Part shown: positions 22,136 through 33,192 of the stretch, piece after piece | Layout: the number at the start of each line of letters is the position of its first letter | Numbering within the stretch: position 1 is the stretch's first letter | Origin: Uranotaenia lowii | Taxonomy: Eukaryota > Arthropoda > Insecta > Diptera > Culicidae | Length of the DNA: 64,000 bases | Direction: 5' to 3' | Assembly (NCBI RefSeq): GCF_029784155.1 | Contig: NC_073692.1 | Location: forward strand, 435,031,228-435,095,227 | Program-made: the position numbers and the translations under genes | Notes under the pieces: model-generated | Databases searched by the model: none | What the model saw: only the letters and a program-made list of their open reading frames with translations | Told to the model about the DNA's origin: nothing

Positions 22136-24984
22136 AATCCGAAAGAAATGACTGTCAACAATGGAGGAGATCTTGTGTAATGTATCAAATCTTTTTTGAA
22201 TGTGGAGTTTAGCGTTTAGAAGAACAAGAAATAAAAAAAAAATTGAGGCTGAAATTGGTTTCTTGAAGAATAATGTATGTTAGAAGAAAATTTGTAATGA
22301 AAATTTTAAATTTGTCATGAAAATTTGAAATTTGAAAATTTGCCATGAAAATGTAATAATGGTTGGCTTCTCAATTTTGAACTTGTTTGATTACACTTCT
22401 TAATAAAAACGCTTTCTAAAGACGAGGTAGGGTTTTTTTTGTCAAGATTTGAGTTTAAATACATCAGGTTTATTGAATTGTAAACCACTAAAATAAGTAT
22501 CAATTTGGAAACGTCATATAGGACTGCTTTCTTTTTTTCAGGGATTTTTATCCTATTGGATGATTCATCCCATTTCTGCATTCCAAGTTCATTGACTTTC
22601 ATTTTTAAACACCTTTTGCGATCAAGTAATTTCCCATTATTACGGTGAAATCATTTCTTGATCTGAGGGTGAAAATGACTGGTTAATCCCTCTTTAAATA
22701 AAGCGTTCAAAAAAAAAAATTAATGAATAAAAAAAATTTGATCTGAAAATTTTACTTGGAACCCCCTCATTATTTCTACTCCTTGATGTATGCAACAGCG
22801 TTAGCATGGTTTCAAATATAAGCATGGAATGATACATGACTCCACGTTGATGACGCGCAATTTTTTTTTTTTCGATATCTAGTAGCTCACTAAGCATGCC
22901 TGGAGAAAAATTTCCCTACATCAGTACATTTTGACCCGTTCATAAGAGCAAGATCACTGGTATTGGGAAAAAGTGGTAGAAATTTTGACATTTTTAAAAT
23001 TTTACCATGCAAAAATGTTTTCATGATCTTTGGGCCTTTTTTAGCCTGGCCGTAGTAATTTCTGCAATGCATGTTTAAATGTAACAGATATAAATTCCAA
23101 AAGAAAAATCAAGGACGCAGGTCTTTCATTTCCCAGGATGCTTCATGTGTTTGCTATGTTGATAAAGAAGAAGAAAAAAGAAGAATATTATGCTCTTGAA
23201 GTGAATTGAACCACATAACTTACTTAACAAAAATACGTCTTCTCTTCACAAAACATACATACATACAAAACTTCTCACGTAAAAGCCGAGTTTTGCTAAA
23301 TTTTACCCAAATTTGGTATAGTGGCCCCCTTTCTTTTAAGAGAGAGAGAGAGAGAGAGACTTCAAATTTCGTAGGAACCATTCCCGCACTCAAAAACGTG
23401 CCCATCAGTAGTTTCCTCGTCCATTTAGAATATACAGACATACATATTTACCAAGCATTTTAAATATCAAGAAAACAATATGCCAAAATTAACAGTTTGT
23501 TCACCGTAAATGAGTTTCCTGTGAACAAAAACATGTACCTGTAGTTTTGCAGGAAATCGTCCAAAGGTTATTACTGATAACCTTTTTTGTTATCAACCCA
23601 AAACACCACACAGACATTATCATTTGGGGCGGAAATATCACGCGACATCGACTGATCAACGCAAAGTAATGTCGCGATTTTTTCCACACTGTTCCTTGAA
23701 GATCTTGCTCGTTTTGCATGCTACAGTTTCGAACACAAAACATACCCAACTCAGCTCCGAAATAATGCCATTCACACGCATATAAAACCCAATATCTATT
23801 TGCATACTGATAAGAAGAGACACACCGTAATCATAAGCACACATTCGGCTGAGCCAGGGCAGACGCACAGGTTTCTCGGAGCAGCATCAGCATCAGCTCA
23901 AGACAATAACGGCGCAAATCTCGGCTCCCCGAAAAAAACGGAAACGACAAATTTGTGCAATGCAAACTTTCCGGAGAAAATGACATAGCGAACGACAAAT
24001 GGAGCGAGAGCGGGGAAATGGAAGAAAGCTCCCAAGAAACGAATCCGAACAGGACCGGAGGACCTACGGGTTTTTTTTTTCTCTTTTCTTCCCCGGAAAC
24101 CGGAAATGTTACTCAAAATATTGTTATATGTACGTGTGTATATTCAATGGACAAAAAAAAATCGAAAGCGAGAACTAGGAGTACGGAGGGAAAAAAGTTG
24201 ACAGCAAAGAAAACTTTCTCCCCGAAGGGAATCTTTGCATGTGATAATGCGGAGATTCTCGGCGACAGCAAATGTTTGTACCCAACTATACATGGGGGTA
24301 TGTATGAATAAGAAAAGGGTCGGGGGAGGGGTAGGTTTGAGGGCAAATTTTTCCTGTGCCAGGGCATTCAAACACGAAGTGAAAAATAAGTTTTCAAACT
24401 CGTTACAACATTGTTGTCAAAATTGGGATAGCGACTGGGGAAGTTCAGAGAGAGAGAGAGAGAATGAAAAAAATGGAAAAGAATGATACAAGTACCAATC
24501 GGGACAGATTGGGAGTTTTGGAACCCAAAGTTTGGTGGACGTTTCCGTTTTGAATTTTTCTGATTTGGTTTTTTTCTTCTTCCTAGAATGAAGAAAAAAT
24601 TGAAACGTTGAAAAACGACCTTGGGCTATTTGGGATGAAGAAGTAATTTTCAGTGCTCCAAGTAGCTTGGTTTGTGGAACTTTATCAAGAAATTTTACAC
24701 ACACACATCCAAAGAAGAAATTGACATTTTGTAAAGAGCTTTTTTTTCTATAATATTGGGTTTTTAACAATAGGAATAATCATAAATAGTGAAATTATTA
24801 CTCAGCTATCTTTTGCTGTATTTCATTCATATTTTTTACACCTTTTCCAGCGTTATCTGCGAAGCATTTTTGGTTTAATTTGCCAAAATCTTCTGTGCAA
24901 AGTTTCTTATCTCTGGCAATTCAAATAAGATATCATGATCCCTTGCTCGCCAAATTCCGCCAAAATTCTAAATGATGCTCTGCT
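22136..24984. other. Upstream flank of the chitinase genes, no gene seen
   Basis: AT-rich to about 23700, then a GC-richer island at 23750-24380 whose ORFs overlap on both strands. Microsatellites: (AG)n at 23339-23359 and at 24447-24463. No credible coding exon. Confidence 0.5.
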
Positions 24985-25020
24985 TATAAAAAGCTTTCCT
25001 TGAAATTTTTGGCCTACTGT
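24852..25020 (+). promoter_or_regulatory. Putative promoter of chitinase gene 1 with GATA-type sites
   Basis: A TATA box (TATAAAAA, 24985-24992) lies 135 bp before the start codon, with a possible initiation region around 25013-25020. Two TTATC words (about 24853 and 24907) and a gatat word (about 24929) are upstream; GATA factors commonly drive insect midgut genes, which would suit a gut chitinase. Assignment is inference from position and motif only. Confidence 0.35.
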
Positions 25021-25127
25021 GAGTTGAAATACCGATCTCGAACAAGCTTCTAATTAAATTTTGTGAATCGCAGCAACCGTGATGAAATTTTAAATATTGT
25101 GGAAGTTATTCTATTCCAAGAACAATA

Positions 25128-27934
25128 ATGAGAGTGTTTTTTCTCCAACGCTTGCTCCTGCTTTTTGGGATTTGTGGAATATCAATAATAGAAGCGGCTC
25201 CTGGTAGGATATTTTCCTATGTTATTGAATGTCAATCTTTTTAGATCGTTCAGAAGTGAAAGCGCGAGTGCCATCTGTCAAAGTTGCTAGTGATTTATAA
25301 ACTATTTTTAAACGTAGGAAAGTTGAGAGAGTGATTCTTTACATATGAATCTTACATTAAAGGACTAACGGTCGGAATTATTTTGCTTTGCCCCTAGATA
25401 AGGTTGTTTGCTACTACGGAACATGGGCTAACTATCGAGCGGGTAATGGAAGGTTTTCCCCCGAAGATGTCAACCCAAATCTGTGTACCCATATGATCTA
25501 CACCTTCGTTGGATTGAACCGATCTACGTATGAATTGATGCTTTTGGACAAGTGGTTCGATGTTGATTTAAGTAAGGTTCATTTGTTATTTTTTACTCAG
25601 AAAGTTCAAGTTTATGATTTTTTTTTCACAAATTTCCAGAGGGTTTAGAGAAATTTGCCAATTTTAAATTGGTGAATCCCAACCTGAAACGTTTGGTGGC
25701 CATAGGTGGCTACAATGAAGGATCTTCGCAGTACTCCACAATGGCAAATAGTGCCGTAACGCGCACAGCATTCATCAACTCGGTCGTTTCCTTCGTCAAG
25801 CAGTACGGTCTCGATGGCTTCGACATAGACTGGGAGTATCCGACACTGCGTGGAGGTCAAATCTACGATCGGGAAAACTTTGTCACTCTGTTACAGGAAA
25901 TGAGAGCTCGTTTCGATAGGGAAGGCCTGATTTTGTCTATTGCTGTGGCAGCGACTCCCGACTACCATCTTTCGGCGTACAACGTTCCGGAAATAAACAA
26001 ATATGTGGATTTCGTTAATTTGATGAGCTACGATCTGCACGCCTACTGGGATGGTTCAACTGGACATAATGCGCCCTTGTATGCGGCAACTTGGGAAACC
26101 AGCTACTACTCGAAAATGCTGAATGTGGTAAGTGCATGTAGATGGTAAATTTTTGCTTCGGAATCATTTTCACAGATGGTGAAAATCATATCATTTTTTG
26201 TGAAAAACGTGTATTTTGAATACATATTATCATCAATACTAGTTAAAATGTCTTAGGTGTAAATAACTATAAGAAGTAACAAACTTCAACAGTTAATCTG
26301 AGTAGTGATCAGGTTTCAAAGTTATGCAATTTTAAGAGTTCCAATGACCTCATTATTTTTAAATCATTAAACGAAGACTGAGCTTCTAATATTTTTTTTT
26401 TTTTTAAAGAAAGGTTAGTAAATTCATACTGAATCATAGCAATCGAAAAATTCCCTTTAATTCATCAATCAATCGAAAAAACACACTGAAGAAAATAAAA
26501 AGTTGCTATCGAAATATCGGTATCTGAACTTTTCTTATACCGTGGTTGAATATAAGGGAATCTTTCGATAGCTTTTATTCAGTAGAGTTGTTCAACCAAG
26601 TAGCCTTAGGTGGCAAGTGAATAATTCTGAATTTTTTCGAGAGTTTGACTAGATTTTTTTCAAATAAAAAAATCATCGTATGTGCACAAAATATTCCAGG
26701 AACACTGAAGAAATGACAACTTCGGACCAAATTCATCATTTTTTCAATTTAAACGACCAGCGTACCTCCATCTGATTTGAACTTTATAGACCCTTAGTAT
26801 TTTCAAGTTCAAAAAAGTCAAATATTGCCGTCCTTCCTGTTTCGAATCTTAAGCTTAGGTTTCATTCCAATACAGAAAGTTACATTGTAAAGCAAAGCTT
26901 GAAATTTCAATTTCACTTGTAGGCTGCCTGCGTTCAAGGCTGGTTGGACGATGGATTAGATCCGAAAAAACTGATCCTGGGTGTTCCTGTGTTTGGCCAC
27001 ACCTTTACTCTAGCAAGTACCACCAGCAACGGAGTTGCAGCTCGAAGCACTGGGGGTGGCCAAGCTGGTGCCTACACACTTGAATCGGGAACGCTGTCCT
27101 ATTTGGAAATATGTGAAAAATTCAAGAAAGGAGGATTTACCAAAGTTTGGGACGATGTGCAGAAGGTGCCTTACGCCTATAGCGGAAATCAATGGATCTC
27201 TTACGACGATGAAACTTCACTTTTGCTGAAGATTAACTATGCCAAAAGCAAAAATCTAGGTGGCTTAATGGTCTGGTCGATCGAATCCGATGATGCCAAG
27301 AATATTTGTGGAAATGGTGCAAATCCGATCGGAACTTTTGTTTACAAAAATGTCATCGGAACACCTGGTACAGGAACAACGACCACACAGAAACCCGCAA
27401 CGACAACGACGCAAGCTACAACTACTACCACTAAAGCTACTACGACTACAACCAAAGCTACAACTACTACTACAAAAGCTACCACAACAACCACAAAGCC
27501 TACAACTACCACAACTAAAGCTACTATAACCACCACCAAAGCTTCTGTCACAACTACAGCAATACCAGCAACACTGACATGTCCTCCTTCTGGCTTTTTA
27601 CGAGATCCCAACGATTGCAGAGCTTTCTACCAGTGTTACCCGGGATTGTAAGTACCACTACATCTAGATCTTTTTGTGATTTTTTTTTTCATAATTTTAC
27701 TGAATCAAAGCAATCAAAGATTCACTTTAATTAAACAACGGTTTCGATTGCTTCGATTTAGTAAAATTATTCAACCATGTAGGCTCACAACACATATTTA
27801 AAAGTACCATAATTTGTTTTTTTTTTCTCGTTCCCAGCCCTGTCTACACCTCCTGGCGATTTTTGTGCCCATCTAATTTGGCGTTCGATTCAACCACGAA
27901 TACATGCAACTATACGTTTTTAGTTAATTGTTAA
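25128..27934 (+). CDS. Secreted GH18 chitinase with CBM14 domain (gut/group IV type), gene 1
   Basis: Endochitinase expected to cut beta-1,4 bonds of chitin, probably in the midgut peritrophic matrix. Exons: 25128-25203, 25398-25571, 25640-26127, 26923-27647, 27838-27934; all introns are GT-AG and the joined frame is exactly 519 codons plus TAA. The start was chosen because it opens a signal peptide (about residues 1-24: MRVFFLQRLLLLFGICGISI...). The GH18 domain covers about 25-390. It has the beta-3 motif LVAIGGY (102-108) and catalytic DGFDIDWEYP with D142, D145, D147 and acid/base E149. It also has MSYD (212-215) and VWSIESDD with W364. A Thr/Lys linker (about 395-460) is followed by a peritrophin-A/CBM14 domain with Cys 466, 478, 484, 498, 511 and 519. 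Intron 4 splits the CBM14 domain. The family call is sure; the group IV label rests on architecture. Confidence 0.95.
26427..26584. mobile_element. Small MITE in intron 3 of chitinase gene 1
   Basis: The left arm (tactgaatcatagcaatcg, then aaaaattccctttaattc) and the reverse complement of 26548-26584 (tactgaataaaagctatcg, then aaagattcccttatattc) form imperfect inverted repeats of about 37 bp. It is related to the hairpin in intron 4. Precise ends and duplication are not resolved; similarity may extend to about 26610 (gttcaaccaagtagcc). Confidence 0.55.
27693..27768. mobile_element. Small hairpin MITE in intron 4 of chitinase gene 1
   Basis: aattttactgaatcaaagca (from 27693) pairs with the reverse complement of the segment ending at 27768 (aattttactaaatcgaagca), about 23 of 27 bases, around a short loop. 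The core words tactgaat..agcaatc and ctttaatt are shared with the intron 3 element, as is the right-flank word ttcaaccatgtaggc. Confidence 0.5.
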
Positions 27935-28100
27935 ATACTTGATTAGGTTTACCTTTATCGAAACAGCTTGTTTTATTTCATTTTATTAAAAAATATTTTT
28001 TTGAGAAGAAATGTTTTTTTTTGTGCTAGTATCTAGTCATAAGAGTTTTTTTTGTTCGCTAGATGAATCGATAAAAAAAATAGTATTTTTAATTTTACAG
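27935..28100 (+). other. Short intergenic spacer between the chitinase genes
   Basis: Holds an ATTAAA word near 27986 that could end gene 1, then an AT-rich tract and the acceptor aattttacag at 28091-28100 for gene 2. The only early ATG (28011) opens MFFFVL followed by a frame that does not join gene 2 in the right phase, so it is not a good signal-peptide exon. Confidence 0.5.
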
Positions 28101-29698
28101 ATAAGCTGTTTTGTTTCTACCGTTCCGAAGCAAAAAATCGTCTTGGAAATGGTCGTGTTGAGCTCAAAGACCTATTCCCGACGCCGTGTACCCACTTGGT
28201 GTATCAGTTCGTCACACTGACCGATACGGCGACGATTGCCAACTCCAATGCCCTCCAGACAGATTTGGCGCAGTTTCCAGTGCTACGAAACAAGTCACCC
28301 GAAACAAAACTGTTGATCTCAGTAGGCGGTCCCATTTTCCCTTCTCTCACATTCTCCAATTTGGCAAAAAACAACACACTGAGGCCGGCCATGATTGCTT
28401 CGATTAAAAATATTGTAGTGCAGAACAACTTCGATGGCGTTGATCTGAGTTGGTGGTATCCGGTAATGAAAGGTGGTGTTCCAGAGGACCGAGAAACCTA
28501 TATTCAGCTTCTTTCAGAACTACGAGCTGCTCTGAGTCCACTCGGGAAAATACTAACGGCGTCTGTTGCCCCCACAAATGATTACTTCCTGTCATCCTAT
28601 AACGTTAGGGAAATGAACAACTATCTAAACTTTGTGAATGTGATGGCTTTCGATTTGTATACGTACATGAATTTTGTCACGGGACATAACGCTCCCATAA
28701 ACCCATCTCCATCAGAAATTTCGTCAACCGATCGACAATTCAATATGGTAAGTTCAGATCAGATGCACTATTTTATTTTGACTCACAAATATTTGTTCAA
28801 TTTGTAGAATGCCATTTTGACTGGATGGATTGAAGCTGGAATATCACCTCAAAAGTTAGTTCTAGGAATCTCCGCTAATGGTCATAGCTTTAAGCTCGCT
28901 AATCCGGACTCCAATAAACCATTCGTTCGTACCACTGGCCCTGGACCTAACGGACCTTACACCAACGAGAGAGGAGTTCTAAGTTACTTGGAAGTGTGCG
29001 AACAGTTGAGGAGTGGTGGATGGACTCAAGTGTGGGATTCAGTCCAGGAAGCTCATTACGCTTACAATTCGAATCTTTGGGTTTCTTATGAGAACATCCA
29101 TGCGGTTCAAACTAAAGTTCTTTTTGCGAGAACCTACTCCATTGCTGGAGTAGGACTATGGGCAATGGAAGGTGACGATATCAAAAATGTGTGCGGTGCT
29201 GGGGCAAGTCCACTACTTTCCACAGCGTATGCTATGCTTGATATCCTTAAAGCTCCACCTGCAACTTCAACTACCTCGATACCTACTACAACAACCACAA
29301 AACCAACAACAACAACTACTACAAAGCCTACTACAACAACCGCTAAACCAACTACTACTACAACAAAACCTACTACCACTACCACAAAGCCTCCTACAAC
29401 TACAACGAAGCCTACAACAACCACCACAAAACCAACGACTACAACAACAACAGTAAGATCAACTACCACCACATCTACAAGCTCAACCAGGCTTACTACG
29501 ACGACAATAAAAGTGCCAACCACCAGTGCGAATCCAACGCACTGTCAAGATAATGGATTCTTCCGAGATCCGTATGATTGTGCTCTGTACTACCAGTGCA
29601 AAAACGGAGCAATAGTAGGAAGCTTCAGGTGTAGCTTCGGGCTCTACTTCGACCCTCGATACAACGTGTGCAATTGGCAGCGGCAGGTGCCATGCTGA
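28101..29698 (+). CDS. Chitinase-like GH18 protein with inactivated catalytic motif and CBM14 domain, gene 2
   Basis: Tandem paralogue of gene 1, probably a secreted chitin-binding protein without hydrolase activity. Visible exons: 28101-28747 and 28808-29698 (TGA). The first base of the first codon comes from an upstream exon, then 511 codons are open. GH18 landmarks, numbered from the first full codon: LLISVGG (70-76), FDGVDLSWWYP (110-120), VMAFDLY and LWAMEGDD. The DxxDxDxE motif is changed: Asp is Ser116 (AGT, 28448) and the acid/base Glu is Trp118 (TGG, 28454). A long Thr/Lys/Pro linker precedes a CBM14 domain with all six cysteines (HCQ, DCA, QCK, RCS, VCN, PC-stop). Introns 2 and 4 of gene 1 are absent; the intron at the FNM/NAI junction is shared in place and phase. 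No signal-peptide exon is visible in the 166 bp after gene 1, so the 5' end is incomplete. An intact frame argues against a pseudogene. Confidence 0.9.
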
Positions 29699-29736
29699 CA
29701 AAGCCGGAAAAATCTTGTTTTAAAATTATGGCTGTA

Positions 29737-29748
29737 AATAAAAATAAA
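29737..29748 (+). terminator. Polyadenylation signals of chitinase gene 2
   Basis: Two overlapping-range AATAAA hexamers (29737-29742 and 29743-29748) lie 39-50 bases after the TGA of gene 2, the expected position for insect 3' ends. Confidence 0.65.
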
Positions 29749-29749
29749 T

Positions 29750-32210
29750 TAAGTATTTATCAAGCAAAGAATACCATTGGTTAAGATTTCACTCATTCTA
29801 TTGGGGATCACTTTCCTTGCCGAAGGAAAAATTTAATTTAGTGTTGTAATCTTCACAATAGTTATCAAATTTTCACTGAGCCATCACTAGAACCCATACT
29901 AAGATAGCAATAAAAGACCATCAAAAGTGGATTTTGATCACATTGTCGCGGCTAAGGTTCAGTCCGCAAAATATCCGAGCACCTAATTTTCTTATTGCAG
30001 TGCAGTAGATTCTACTTGCTTAAAGCTTATCTATCAGCAGCAAGCAACACCAAACAGCAAGCCCCTCATTGCGCCAAAGATAAGGAAGTTGGAATTTTAA
30101 TTAGCTCCCGCACCACCGCACAAACCTATCGAGCCGAAAATGGATCATCGTTGAGCCATTCATTGAAGATATTCCGCTTTTTTGAGTGCCACATCCGCCA
30201 AGAAGACAAAGTTTTCCATCGAATTGTAAGCAGGCAAACAGCCAAGTGGGTGCTTTACCGGGTTATGAGACTTGGACTTGGACCCACGACGACGCTCAAA
30301 GCTTGCAGCAATAAGTGGAAAAGAAGTGACTCGAGGAAGGGGGGGTGGGTGATCTTGATATGTCATCACTTGCAGCGCAGCACCACACCTAGCCCGGCTG
30401 GCTGACTTCCTCGTCCTGTAATCATCCGGCGTCGTTCTGTGTCGGTTGCTTTTCCGAAAGATATTTTAATTTACACGGCTTGTTGCAAAACACTTAATCA
30501 CCTATGCAAATTTGACAGTTTTGGGAAGTAATTTATTACAGTTTCATTCGGTTTTCGTTCCTTGGTTCGGCTTGATGGTGACAAGTTTTTCCGAATGTAT
30601 AGGTTGTATGTATTGTTATCTGCGAGAATGTCGTTCCGAAGTGTGGATGTCTGTGTTTCAGAACCCGTGCGAGTGATCTGGAGATTGTGACTGCTTGCTG
30701 ATATCGGGAAGATGGATTGAGCTGAGTTAACTTTGCTTCCTGTTAAAGGTTGGTAGGGTTTTTCTTTCGTGTCAAGATTTGTGAACAGAGTAAAGCAATT
30801 CACAGTAATACCTACATTTTCAAGAAACTAAAACTTATCGCATTCTCACCATGCAAAACGTACAACTATATGAAAACAAGTCAAATGAACATTTTTTCAA
30901 ACTTGGGTGTCCGTAGTATGGCATTTCTAATTGATATTTGCATTACTTTATAATTTTCGCTCTATATGTTGAGCAAGATTAATGGACAACTGGTCTGGAC
31001 ATAAACATATTGCATTAGATTTTTTTTTAGAAAATATACATGCATGAAAGCCAATAAGTTTAGAAGCTTAAAAGTATATTCAAACATATTTGAGTCTCAA
31101 AACATATTCGATACAATTCGAATAAAAAAAGTAGGTATGAAGGTTTCTATATTCAATTTTATCACTAAATTCATAAGCTTGCATTGCTATTTTTTGTAAC
31201 CTTAAAAAAAACTTGTTCAAACCTATACAGCTTGACATGGAACGAAAAGTCAGATTTCAAATTATGCAAATTGACGAATGCAACAGAAATGTCCACTTGC
31301 TAGCGGCTTCATTCCGGCAAAACGTTTCATTCGGATCGCCCGCTCTTCTCGTTGTTCTCATCTTGATCCTACCAAACCGAGGAGACGGACGACGCTGAAG
31401 CATCAAGCCATCGGGATCCGAGTAGAAAATCATCTCTGTTTAATTTTCAGATTATTTATTTTGTTGATTGATGTTTCATTTGATGATAAGAGCAAAAACT
31501 GTAGCCAGTTCCTGTCCTTTAGCGACCGTAGTTTTCCTCCCTCGAAAGCGACCCGAAGTTTACCCGGAGAACATCTTCTGCTCATCTATGCCACCATCTT
31601 TGCCGGATGCGGACACATTTAAAGTGTCCTACGAAGAAGAAAGACAGGAAAAACAGACAGACAGACGAAAGCCCACCATCAGGATAAGAAAAAGGCAGTC
31701 TGCCTCCTGCTGATATCAATCAAATTAACTATCATACGAAAACGAGAGATTTAATCTGCTCTGTCAATATTTGCTTCCTGTTTGCGAGTGAGCTAGCAGC
31801 AGTGAGGGCTTCTGGGAAGATCCATCGTCATTGCTTAAAACAAAATACCTACCGGATCTATTCCGTAGCAAGATCAAACTCGGGAAGCTCGAAAATTGTC
31901 AAGTGGGAACGAAAAACCACCATCTTAGAGATGCAGAACAATAAGATAATCCATTTCCAGATTGAACTCTCAACAGATGGCATTCGGAATTTAAAATTGT
32001 GTCGAACTTTTACTTGAGAGCCTATTACTTAGACGCGTAGAAATGTTGCTATGCTTTCTTCAATATTAATCATAATTAGGATTCATTAGGATAAAATCCA
32101 CAAAATCTATAATAAAAGCCACCGTTACGTTACGGTCATGGTTTTTTTTCATTAGCCGAAAATGTTTTCAAAGAGTAAGGAATTGATTTTCTATTTGATA
32201 ATAAAGAAAA
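29750..32210. other. Downstream flank of the chitinase genes, no gene seen
   Basis: GC-richer unique-looking islands at about 30000-30440 and 31220-31900 separated by AT-rich DNA. ORFs up to 136 codons (29995-30405) show no recognisable domain, overlap antisense ORFs and lack splice or start context. A third chitinase copy is not present. Confidence 0.5.
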
Positions 32211-33192
32211 TCTAGAGTTTGTTTTGATTAGGTCGTATGAACCATTATAAACAAAATTGAGTTTTAGACCGCAAACGATTGTAAAAAAAGTATTCTATGT
32301 TTAATAAAAACATGGATTCATTTAGACATTAATTAACTTCAACAAAACTATTTGATTTTTAGACGTATAATGACTTTCTCATTTTTGAGTGCAACTTGGT
32401 TTTAACGACCTTTTGCGTTGCGCTAAATTGCCGTGCATGCAAAAGGACCTAAACAACAGTTTGGCTGATGTGGTTTTTAGGTCCTTTTGCATTTTCGGAA
32501 GAAATGCATGAAAATTTAATTTTGTTAAAAAATCAGATAAAAATCGGTTGTGAGAGTGTGTAAGCTGGCTTAGAAGAACGAGTGGCTTACAATTTTGCTG
32601 CGGGTTAGTGAGATATGTGTTAATATTTACTAGCCGATAGATTGATATATTCTTTGACTACAACAGATACTTCCTGAACAATTGATCTGCCCTGGAAACG
32701 TATACGCTGTACTTGCTGGATCAACTGAGACACAGGTGGTAGCAAATAGTGTCATGTTTCATAAAAACATTTCGTTGAAGGACAGTCCGGCGCAGCACCG
32801 ATTCAATGACCTATCGAGTAGGTACTTCTGAAAGGTATTTGTGCTTCCGATTGTTCTAATCTTTACTACACACAATTCAAATTGAATAGTGAAATTTTGG
32901 GCAAATTCAATCATTTACCAAGATTGAATTCAAAAGTTAGCAAAACGACGTTTGCGCCAGTCCATCAATCCAAAAGGTTGTAAGTACATGTTGACCTGTA
33001 AGAATAAAATTTATGCCCATATCGAAGACACAGGCATATTCTTTATCTATTTTACGATTGGAAACCAAGTTTTCAGACAAATCTGAACAATAGTTTTAAT
33101 ACTAGAATTAAAAAGGTGTTTGGAAACTTTCCTCGCGATTTCCTCGAAACTCGTGAGGTGGCTTATACGACCTAATCAAAACAAACTCTAGA
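32211..33192. mobile_element. TIR element, 982 bp, perfect 28-bp TIRs
   Basis: Bases 32211-32238 (tctagagtttgttttgatta, then ggtcgtat) are the exact reverse complement of 33165-33192, with weaker pairing continuing inward. No transposase ORF. Inside, gcaaaaggacctaaa (32439-32453) pairs perfectly with 32476-32490 around a 22-base loop. The duplication is ambiguous because the outer TCTAGA is itself palindromic. Confidence 0.85.

Noticed and set aside
28011..28220. ORF starting MFFFVL as the first exon of chitinase gene 2
   Set aside because: Its frame disagrees with gene 2 and no donor in it gives the needed phase with a signal peptide.
29134..29523. Val-rich antisense ORFs opposite the Thr linkers (also 27342-27611)
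   Set aside because: Complement of ACN repeats reads as Val codons; shadow of the chitinase linkers.
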